Shown here one piece after another: positions 1 through 7,590 of a stretch of 21,335 nucleotides of DNA (positions are counted from its first letter, which is position 1; each line of letters begins with the position of its first letter). The notes under the pieces were generated by a model, which worked only from the letters and a program-made list of their open reading frames with translations, ran no database searches and was not told the DNA's origin. This DNA comes from Zygnema cylindricum (lineage: Eukaryota; Streptophyta; Zygnematophyceae; Zygnematales; Zygnemataceae), in assembly GCA_037447655.1 (NCBI GenBank), contig JBBHKE010001223.1, forward strand, positions 57,377-78,711, in the 5' to 3' direction. A program made the translations under genes and the position numbers.

Positions 1-145
1 TCTCTATTCCCTTCCCTCTCTCCTGTCTCCTCTCCTCTCTCCTCTTTCTTCTTTCCTCCCTTTGTACTCTCTCCCCCCCCTGCTCTTCTCTCAGCTCTCG
101 CTCCGTACTCTCTCTCCCCCCTCTCCTCTCTCCTCTCTGCTCTGA
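1..145. repeat. CT-rich low-complexity tract
   Basis: The first ~145 bases are almost entirely C and T, built from irregular TCTC, CCTC and TTCC units with a few G interruptions. There is no open frame of note. It could be polypyrimidine intron sequence of the NTF2 gene that ends at 1674, or a decayed microsatellite. Similar pyrimidine/purine-biased tracts recur across the window. Confidence 0.85.
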
Positions 146-1596
146 TGAAGTTCTTTTGTGGTTTTTTTTTAGGAGTTTTATTTTCTTCCGCTTCTTATTT
201 AAGTTTTCCATTTGGTTTTTCCTCATTTGGTATGCTAGTTATAGACCTTTGCGTTGTTTGTTTTTGATTTTCTTGCATTTTTTTATATTTTAATCCGGTC
301 TTGATGTTTTTGCAGAAGACATAGTGTTTATGAAGGAACTATAGTAGTTCAATTTATGACTTTTTGTTATGTCTGCCATCCGAATTTTCTCAAGAATCTG
401 TTTGATCTAATGATGACATGTTATATTTCTTGTCATGTAAGTTTGAAACATGATCAGATACGGTAATTTGTCGAACATAATAATATCTCTGTTTAGTTGA
501 GCAGTTATCGTAAAAAGTCTGCTTATTATTTGTTCTGGTATTTTGTCTGAAGAAGTTTGTTACTGTTGTGTTTGTTCATCATCATTTTGATACTGTCAAC
601 AAGGATAATCTTGTTGTCAATCTTAACGCCGAATTACTGTGTTACTGTACTTTCAACTGAAATGTATTGCAATCACAATAAGTGTGGTTTCCCTTGCGAT
701 TGTGTGGACATGGGAATGTTTTTTTTTTCCTGGTCCGTGGTCCATCCAGTACTTTCCTTATGTGCGATCACAGTTTCTTTGATTGTCGGAGATCTTTATT
801 TATGTTTTTTGTCGTCTTGTTTCTATGCTGAAAGTCATGCTTATTAGAACAGCATTCTAGGGTTTTCTTTGGTTATATTTTTATGCGGGGTTTGTTTTGG
901 ACAACAATTTTGCTCCCTGTATCATTGAATAGGGTTTTTTTTCTCCGTTGTTGTTGTGTTTTTATCTCTCAATTTTGACCAGCCACAATCAAAACCTGGT
1001 AGAGAACGGAGATGAAATTGGTTGTTTGACTCTGTAGAGCTGGGTAGTGAAATGATCCATATGCTGCTTTATTCCTGTGCCTTAACTTTCGACCTTTTTG
1101 TTTTCTATTGACAACTAGATTCATATTATTTTGAAACTATGTATTTGCAGTTTTTTGAAGGTAAGAAATGTTTGCTGAAAGTGGTTTTAGGGTAAGGTTT
1201 GCCGAGGCATCGGGGTACACATGCTATATATTTGTATAGCAAATTCCTTTTGTCACCCTAGTGTCACCCACTGTATGTTATTCAGTAATATGTGAGAATT
1301 TGGAGATTATGTCTCTGGTGTTTATGGTTTCGTTGCACTTTATACTGCGACTGTCTGGACTTTGGAAGGTCAAGGTTATTTATGGTTTGATTATCATTCG
1401 GTAAAAAAATAATACTATGTCTGTACATAAAAGTTTTATTTGTTGTTGCTTGACTTGTCGGTCAAATAATACAATAATTAAAAAATTTGATGCAATCACA
1501 AAGTTTTTGTCAAGTAATCTATGTTCCAATTTCTATCAAATGTTTAAGTTCCAATAAAATCTATTGTCAAATGATTGTTTTCGTCTTTTTTTGCAG
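146..1596 (+). other. non-coding, probable last intron of NTF2 gene
   Basis: This T-rich stretch has no sustained coding frame; the 96-codon open frame at 557-847 is hydrophobic and T-driven, and I treat it as chance. The stretch ends in TTTTTTTGCAG directly before a recognisable NTF2 exon, so it is best read as intron. I looked for an upstream NTF2 exon ending in a KFSQ-like peptide and found none. The sequence TTTTTTGAAG at 1151-1160 sits between TGCAG and GTAAGA like a 10-base microexon, but it does not encode the expected NTF2 residues. Confidence 0.5.
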
Positions 1597-1674
1597 ATGT
1601 TCCATCTGATGCCAACTGCCGGAGGAGCTAGTTTTTACGTTCACAATGATATTTTCAGGCTCAACTATGGTTGA
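1597..1674 (+). CDS. NTF2: nuclear transport factor 2 (NTF2), last exon
   Basis: Twenty-five codons and a TGA follow a strong acceptor (polyT then GCAG). The peptide begins MFHLMPTAGGAS and ends FYVHNDIFRLNYG. This is the conserved C-terminus of plant NTF2, where MFHLMPT and NDIFRLNY form the last strands of the fold. NTF2 is a small homodimeric protein that binds RanGDP and FxFG nucleoporins and carries Ran into the nucleus. The plant family is about 120-125 residues, so some 100 residues must lie upstream, outside the window, or be absent. Two extra residues (GGAS, where Arabidopsis has a shorter PQGS) make it slightly unusual. The ATG at 1597 is an internal methionine, not a start. It could also be an orphan exon copy, but the intact acceptor and stop favour a real gene end. 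Confidence 0.82.
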   Translation: MFHLMPTAGGASFYVHNDIFRLNYG

Positions 1675-2330
1675 TAAGAAACAGAGGCTGCGATTTTTTT
1701 TTTTAGTGTTGGGTGTTAGAGAATTTTTCATGCCTATGCTTCTATATCTTCAACGGAGAAATGCGTGGAGTTCATTTTATACTCAACTAGAGTGTTTTGG
1801 GAATTTCAGAGTCGTATTTTAGTTTAACAGCTACTATCGAATTTAGTTTTTCATTTAACGCGGTTTTATCAGCGGTACAATTATGGATGTGTTGAAAAAA
1901 TAGATGATTCACATATTGTGCAGTTCATAATAATCTCTAAAGAGGAGCAGGAATGTCTAAAGGTCTACATTGGATGTGGAGGGAAGCTAAAATATAGATC
2001 CAGTATTTCAAGGTCATATCAGTAGATCTTGTGAGATTTTGTGGCATTTCTTTACTTTTTTGTGTGTTGTTGGTACTTGAGTGATGGATGTGAAGTTCTG
2101 TAAACCATATGTCATTTGTTCGTGAAGGTTATTGTTTCTCTCAATTAGTGCGCTTTTTGGCAATTTTTTTATTGTTTGTTGATCGGTAGGTCGGGTTGTT
2201 TGGTTGTCGCAAATGGTTTGTTTTGACCACAAGTTTCGCGCGGCGAGTTATACAAGATCCACATTTTGTTTAGGTACTTGAATATCACACTGAATTGTTC
2301 TATTAAACATTCTTTCCTTGTGTTTTCTAC
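1675..2330. other. 3' UTR / intergenic, no gene seen
   Basis: T-rich sequence after the NTF2 stop, presumably its 3' UTR followed by spacer. Only short frames without recognisable content occur on either strand. Confidence 0.5.
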
Positions 2331-2804
2331 ATGGTCCAACCAAGTTTTAAATGTAAAACAAGAAAGAAAATTATTAGAAGTTGGTGGGAAGGCAACTTGT
2401 GTGTGAAATTTGGTGAATACGACAGCAATATATTCGGTTGGGAAAGAGCAAGAAGTGTGCTTTTTGAAACTGCGGTGTTCCCAAAGTGGCAGAGCAATAA
2501 GGAACTACGATTGCTAAACTTTCAAGTCACAAGTCATCTATGTGCATTACTTGGAAAAGTGAATACATCGATTGGGCAGTCGAAAGTAGAATCCCTTACA
2601 GGCCTATTGTACTTGCAGTATGATTATATTTTAGGTATTAAAACGACGAAATTCCCATTTTGCGGTCTGATAGGCCGTCAGTGCTGCCAAAAATTCGCCG
2701 TTCAAAAATTTGCATGCGAAAGCGAACCTGGTAATTCTGAATTCTTACAAGAAGAAGAGAATCCTGTTCCCTTCCTTTTTAAGAAGTATTTTGGGACGTT
2801 CTAG
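2331..2804 (+). CDS. hypothetical ORF, 157 codons, function unknown
   Basis: An uninterrupted ATG-to-TAG frame in an AT-rich spacer, where 157 codons is longer than most chance frames. The product would be basic at its start (KCKTRKKIIRSWW) and acidic near its end (ESEPGNSEFLQEEE), with a Cys pair (RQCCQKF). It has no signal peptide, membrane segment or domain I recognise. The stop TAG lies inside a perfect 14-base palindrome at 2796-2809. There is no clear intron. It could be a chance frame, a transposon relic or the 5' region of the gene at 3191. Confidence 0.2.
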   Translation: MVQPSFKCKTRKKIIRSWWEGNLCVKFGEYDSNIFGWERARSVLFETAVFPKWQSNKELRLLNFQVTSHLCALLGKVNTSIGQSKVESLTGLLYLQYDYILGIKTTKFPFCGLIGRQCCQKFAVQKFACESEPGNSEFLQEEENPVPFLFKKYFGTF

Positions 2805-2809
2805 AACGT
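2796..2809. repeat. 14-base perfect palindrome with TTCTAGAA core
   Basis: ACGTTCTAGAACGT is self-complementary. Its centre TTCTAGAA matches the TTCnnGAA arrangement of two heat-shock-element half sites. It lies 382 bases upstream of the ATG at 3191. A second TTC-GAA-TTC arrangement with imperfect spacing occurs at 2952-2966. A regulatory role is only a possibility. Confidence 0.3.
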
Positions 2810-3125
2810 TTTCCTGATCCTTAATTAGAAGATGATGTCTTTCCTGTCCGTTTTGGAAAAAAAAATTGCACATCTAGGAAGAGTTGTCCTATCTTAAAGG
2901 ATGGGCTATATTTCTATATCTTTCCCGTCTTATCTAAAAATACTTTGAGCATTCTGGAAGACTTTCCCGTCTTTCCTTGCCACATTTTTTTTCGAATTTT
3001 CCTTCTCTTCACCTCACCATAGTCTTTGCATATTAGTAATAAAAAAATCAACATTTGAGAAGATAGCCAGGTCTTGCATGTATTCCTTCCTTGTGCGATA
3101 ACTTTGGATAACAAAATCTGAACTT

Positions 3126-3190
3126 ACAGATTATAGGTTTTAGGTTTTAGGGCTTTTAAAGCTTTTTGCAGCTTTTTTTTTTCTTTTCCA
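3126..3190 (+). promoter_or_regulatory. telo-box-like 5' UTR of the coiled-coil gene
   Basis: The 60 bases before the ATG contain TTTTAGG and TTTTAGGGC runs, then a polypyrimidine stretch ending in CCAATGG. AAACCCTA-type telo-boxes are common in plant 5' flanks of growth-related genes. Another telo-box (TTAGGGTTAGGGTTTT) follows inside exon 1 at 3266-3281. Confidence 0.35.
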
Positions 3191-3466
3191 ATGGAAAATC
3201 TGAAAGTCACTGCAGAGGAAATTACACCAGAAGTGAAAGTTCTTGATGCTGAAAACGTGGAAAGCTTAGGGTTAGGGTTTTCAGAATCAGAAAATCCTTT
3301 ATCTAAAAATTCCGAGACTCTCAGACTAGATATTCTAAAGGAAGATGATTCAAACGAATATGATTCGTCTGTATTAAGACAATCAGAAAAGTGGCAATTC
3401 AAGAATATTGTCGATTCCATCGGGACTTCTATTGTTGATTCTGACAAGGTTTTGAGTATTTTGAAG
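3191..3466 (+). CDS. coiled-coil protein, exon 1
   Basis: Ninety-two codons from ATG to a GTATTA donor after TTGAAG. The peptide starts MENLKVTAEEITPEV and is acidic and Ser/Glu-rich (SESENPLSKNSE, KEDDSNEYDSS), so it is probably disordered. The last third (KWQFKNIVDSIGTSIVDSD) looks structured. The start follows CCA in a fair plant context and is the first ATG after a long polypyrimidine leader. The exon ends in phase 0. No domain is recognised. Confidence 0.7.
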
Positions 3467-3937
3467 GTATTATTATTTTTTGCAACTGCGTAAAGCCTTC
3501 AAATATTCCTCATTTTGAAAAAAACTTATTCCAGAAATATATCTTGTTAATACATATCCGGTTTTTTTTTATTTCTTAACCCTGACTTCTTAAAAAGTTA
3601 CTGTATTTGAGCTAACATTTATCATCTATTCATTTTTTTGTTTACCAAAGGTCAAATTGTACTTCCCGATGCAAAATGCTCGGATTGTGGAATTAATGTT
3701 AATGACGCAGTATATATTTTTCAAGGAATAATTTTTGATTTGTAGGTTTATTTCTTGAGTTTCTTTTTGTCCTTAAATATTAAAGCTCCAACTTCCATCC
3801 ATAATTCAACTATCAATGGTCGGACCTCACACCTGCATTTATTTTTTTAGGATTTATCATGTAATATTCAATGTTAACTAGGCTATGCTAATTCTTTGAG
3901 CCTAACTGTTGCATACTGATCTCAACTTTTGAATCAG
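3467..3937 (+). other. intron 1 of the coiled-coil gene
   Basis: 471 bases of T-rich sequence bounded by GTATTA and ATCAG. The flanking frames join without a stop in phase 0. Nothing else is seen in it. Confidence 0.65.
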
Positions 3938-4170
3938 AAACTTGAAGATATAGCAAATGCTGATATTTCGACAGGCGATCGAGTCAGCAGTATATCTGCT
4001 ATAATTTCCGAGTTATTGGAGCATGCTCTACTGCCATTGGCTGGGAGTTTATATGAGAAAGAATTGATTTTGCAAGAGCAACTTTCTGTTCTCGATGATC
4101 GCGAAAATGAGACTCATCAACTACTAAAAGAGTTAACAAGGGTTCAGACAGAGGTCCAAGAATTGTCGGA
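3938..4170 (+). CDS. coiled-coil protein, exon 2
   Basis: 233 bases, starting KLEDIANADISTGDR after TCAG and ending ELS plus two bases before GTAAGC, a strong donor. A helical Leu-rich stretch (IISELLEHALLPLAGSLYEK) leads into heptad-like sequence (LQEQLSVLDDRENE, LLKELTRVQTEVQEL), typical of coiled coil. Phase 2 at its end fits exon 3. Confidence 0.72.
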
Positions 4171-4509
4171 GTAAGCCCTTCCACATTCTTTTGCATGGAT
4201 ATCAATGATTAGCCACCATTGATGTTCCATTTCCAATGCTCTTTGTGTAAGCATAGTAACATTTGATTTCTTTGCTTGAATAAGAAAAGTTAAACTTGAT
4301 TTTTATGATCTTTTCTAATTCAAGGAGCTTTCTCTTTCCTTGTTTTCCTGTGATTATGATTAAGGTGTATTCACAACAAGTTAATATTCAATAAACAATT
4401 TTAGACAGCATCGTCTGTTGCTCAGATAACTCATCGAGTTGTACCTCTTTGTTGCATTTTTTTTTTCTCTTGTTTCTTTCTCTCACATTTCCATCTTTTC
4501 TTTTTATAG
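4171..4509 (+). other. intron 2 of the coiled-coil gene
   Basis: 339 bases from GTAAGC to TTTATAG with a T-rich 3' end. The spliced frame GA+G restores Glu. No other feature is visible. Confidence 0.7.
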
Positions 4510-5047
4510 GAACTTATTCACAGAAAGACTTCAGAAAGAGCAACAACGAGAAAAAGTCTTGGCCGATCGAAATCGTCAGCAAATTTTTTTTTTGGACGGT
4601 GTCGAGGAGAGTCTTAATTTCATTTTAAGGAAATTCCAGGAACACCGTCGTAAAATGAAAGGAACCATCATCCAAACGGAGGTACAATTGTTAGAAACTA
4701 TCTATGAAGCGGAGGAAAATTTAACAGAAGATGAAAAGAACCAAGAGGCAACGCTGAAATTAGAACAAGAACGTTGTGAAATGCAACGAACTAACGGATT
4801 AGAAGAGGGAAAAAAGGAGGCAGCGAAAATGGTTCGCACTGAGTTAAGTGGGGACTCTTCTGTGATATACAGGAGGATGAGTCTGGTGGATACTCTTAAA
4901 AATGTGTTTATTAGAGAGTTAGATGACAGTTTTAGGATGATCCAAGGGACACCGGACATTTTCGCATTTGTTTCTCTGGTTCCATTGGCTTTTCGATTCT
5001 ATTCCCGCCTTTCGTGGCGTCTCCTTGGATTCCTTTTTTTTTGTTAA
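4510..5047 (+). CDS. coiled-coil protein, exon 3 with stop
   Basis: 178 codons and TAA. It begins with a highly charged coiled coil (RLQKEQQREKVLADRNRQQ, then FILRKFQEHRRKMKG, TEVQLLETIYEAEENLTEDE). It ends with a hydrophobic tail of about 27 residues (FVSLVPLAFRFY, LLGFLFF) that could be a C-terminal membrane anchor. The joined product is 348 residues. I do not recognise the family; a tethering or structural role is only a guess. A strong donor-like CAG|GTAAGG occurs just past the stop at 5072/5073, so an alternative transcript might splice out the tail and run on into the gap. In that case the hydrophobic tail would be translated intron. Confidence 0.62.
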
Positions 5048-5305
5048 CTTGTCAATCGTTAGAAAAGAACAGGTAAGGGTGTAATCCGATTAAATGTTAA
5101 CCAGAGGTGAGAATTGAATCTCGTACTAATCTTGTACTTTATTGCAATCTACCACCGAGGACAGGTGTGGAAAGATAAAAAACTCAAAAGTTTTTGCAGA
5201 AAATAGATGAGGGCATAGAAAGTTAGGCCTGTATACTTTTTGGCTCTTGGTAGAGTGGAATTAAGGTCTATTGCTCAACATTATCTTTTTTTTAAATGTT
5301 CTTGT

Positions 5306-5310
<5 letters not shown>
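5048..5310 (+). other. 3' flank of the coiled-coil gene
   Basis: No gene is seen. It contains AAAAGAACAG at 5063-5072 between TTAG and GTAAGG, shaped like a 10-base microexon. GTTAACCAGAGGTGAGAATT near 5096 resembles part of a tRNA T arm on the minus strand but does not fold as one. Confidence 0.4.

Positions 5311-5345
<35 letters not shown>
5311..5345. repeat. (GA)n microsatellite at gap edge
   Basis: At least 17 uninterrupted AG units run straight into the run of N. The true length is unknown because the assembly stops inside the repeat. Confidence 0.95.
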
Positions 5346-6335
5346 NNNNNNNNNNNNNNNNNNNNNNNNNNNNNNNNNNNNNNNNNNNNNNNNNNNNNNN
5401 NNNNNNNNNNNNNNNNNNNNNNNNNNNNNNNNNNNNNNNNNNNNNNNNNNNNNNNNNNNNNNNNNNNNNNNNNNNNNNNNNNNNNNNNNNNNNNNNNNNN
5501 NNNNNNNNNNNNNNNNNNNNNNNNNNNNNNNNNNNNNNNNNNNNNNNNNNNNNNNNNNNNNNNNNNNNNNNNNNNNNNNNNNNNNNNNNNNNNNNNNNNN
5601 NNNNNNNNNNNNNNNNNNNNNNNNNNNNNNNNNNNNNNNNNNNNNNNNNNNNNNNNNNNNNNNNNNNNNNNNNNNNNNNNNNNNNNNNNNNNNNNNNNNN
5701 NNNNNNNNNNNNNNNNNNNNNNNNNNNNNNNNNNNNNNNNNNNNNNNNNNNNNNNNNNNNNNNNNNNNNNNNNNNNNNNNNNNNNNNNNNNNNNNNNNNN
5801 NNNNNNNNNNNNNNNNNNNNNNNNNNNNNNNNNNNNNNNNNNNNNNNNNNNNNNNNNNNNNNNNNNNNNNNNNNNNNNNNNNNNNNNNNNNNNNNNNNNN
5901 NNNNNNNNNNNNNNNNNNNNNNNNNNNNNNNNNNNNNNNNNNNNNNNNNNNNNNNNNNNNNNNNNNNNNNNNNNNNNNNNNNNNNNNNNNNNNNNNNNNN
6001 NNNNNNNNNNNNNNNNNNNNNNNNNNNNNNNNNNNNNNNNNNNNNNNNNNNNNNNNNNNNNNNNNNNNNNNNNNNNNNNNNNNNNNNNNNNNNNNNNNNN
6101 NNNNNNNNNNNNNNNNNNNNNNNNNNNNNNNNNNNNNNNNNNNNNNNNNNNNNNNNNNNNNNNNNNNNNNNNNNNNNNNNNNNNNNNNNNNNNNNNNNNN
6201 NNNNNNNNNNNNNNNNNNNNNNNNNNNNNNNNNNNNNNNNNNNNNNNNNNNNNNNNNNNNNNNNNNNNNNNNNNNNNNNNNNNNNNNNNNNNNNNNNNNN
6301 NNNNNNNNNNNNNNNNNNNNNNNNNNNNNNNNNNN
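5346..6335. other. assembly gap (990 N)
   Basis: Unsequenced scaffold gap. It separates the end of the coiled-coil gene from the first visible PPR remnant, so the 5' part of the PPR locus may lie inside. Confidence 0.99.
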
Positions 6336-7590
6336 AAGAAGGTAGCGGACCTAAGGACTTTTGTGATCTATATCGTGACGGAAACCCGGATAGGAAGAAG
6401 AAGAATGAGTTAGGGGAGAGAGGGTACAGAGATCCCTGGAGGATACCAAGCTCAACAAGCTCAACAGGAAATTAAGAAGAAGAAGGATAGGCCCAAAGGC
6501 AGTGCTATATCTAGTGTTTTCAGGAATCCAGGCGATGGAAGAAATCTAATGGAAGGGGGGTTTGGGAAGGCAGACTTGACTTAGGATAAATTTAGACAAA
6601 TAAAGCAAAATGGTCTAAAGCCTGATATGATGAATCGCGATTCTGCGTCTGGCGTTAAATGGTTACAAGACAGTGACGAAAGAAGATAAGTCCTTGCCTC
6701 GTGACCTTCAATACATTAATAGATGCTTTGGGAAAAGCAAGTATGATGGAGGAGGCCCACTGTTGTTTGAAATAATTGAGAGAGGAGGGTTGAGACTCAA
6801 CGGAGTAACCTTTAGCGCAGTGATAGGTTTATTGGGAAAAGATGATTTGTTGCATGTGATTCAAGAAATAGAGAAATTAGAGTCCAAACCCGACAAGAAA
6901 AACTTTAGTTACTTAAAAGTTTGGCTTGAAAGCAGTGATGATATATATAAGGCCTTGCCAGGCAGGTTTCGAAAGGCTTTGGACTTGTATTGAGGGATAA
7001 GGCAACTCGGCTTGTTCCCCGATCCCCTAATATTTGTCCTCGGGATGGATGATAGAAGAAGTTTGGAATTTGTTTGAGGAGAAGGTCCTCAAGAAGGCAG
7101 GGCTGATAGAAGAAGCTTTGAATCTGTTTGAGGAGATGAATGAAGCAGGTATGAAGTTTGAGTTGGTGACTTTCAACGTAACCATTGATATGTTGGAGAA
7201 GACACGTCTTGTAGATAAGGCGTCACGTTATTTCAATTCGTTGAAGAGGACTGAACTAAAGTTCGGTGAAGATACTTACCGAGTTTTTGTCCAAAATTTG
7301 ATGCTGGCTGGGATATCTAAGGAGGCTTTGAACTTGTTGGAAGAAACGGAAAAGCTCGGGTTGTCCATTACGCTCAGGAAGAAATAATTTCCCTATGAAG
7401 GCTTCCATTGTTTCAAATATTATCACTTAGATTAGTCTTTGAAGATACGTAAGGAGAGGGTGAAATTAACTTAGTTGCATTCAACTAGCTTATCGACGTA
7501 TTGTGACGTCACGGACATATTGATGAGGCTTTGGTCGTGGATGAGCGGATAGTTGAAGCTGGGTTGATTTTCTCGATTTGGTAATTGTAT
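6336..7590 (+). pseudogene. decayed pentatricopeptide repeat (PPR) gene
   Basis: PPR proteins are helical-repeat RNA-binding proteins of plastids and mitochondria. Several PPR pieces are readable but sit in different frames. FRQIKQNGLKPDMMNR lies near 6588. LVTFNTLIDALGKASMMEE (6698-6754) is in a different frame from the longest open frame there and meets a TAA. GLRLNGVTFSAVIGLLGK lies near 6790-6845. GRFRKALDLY is followed by TGA at 6991-6993, after which IRQLGLFPDP continues the repeat. LIEEALNLFEEMNEAG and ELVTFNVTIDMLEK lie in 7034-7387. LIDVL, stop, RHGHIDEALVVDERIVEAG lies at 7489-7560, with TAG at 7486-7488 and TGA at 7504-7506. The V-T-F-N and E-A-L-x-L-F-E-E-M signatures are P-type PPR. 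No start is visible and the 5' end may be in the gap. This many stops and shifts means a pseudogene unless the assembly is badly in error. Confidence 0.85.
7034..7387 (+). pseudogene. PPR fragment, longest readable piece
   Basis: A 117-codon open piece within the PPR pseudogene, holding about three 35-residue repeats: VWNLFEE..., then AGLIEEALNLFEEMNEAG with ELVTFNVTIDMLEK, then RLVDKASRYFNSLKR and GISKEALNLLEETEKLG. It ends in TAA at 7385-7387, but PPR-like sequence resumes about 100 bases later, so this stop is probably not the original end. Confidence 0.75.

Noticed and set aside
557-847. 96-codon hydrophobic open frame on the plus strand
   Set aside because: T-rich composition gives Phe/Leu/Val-rich chance frames; no motif or splice support, and it lies in the presumed NTF2 intron.
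5096-5140. tRNA-like T arm on the minus strand
   Set aside because: The stem does not pair as a tRNA T arm and no acceptor or anticodon arm is present.
5240-6475. Open frames spanning the run of N
   Set aside because: Open only because N cannot be translated; Arg-Glu repeats are (GA)n.
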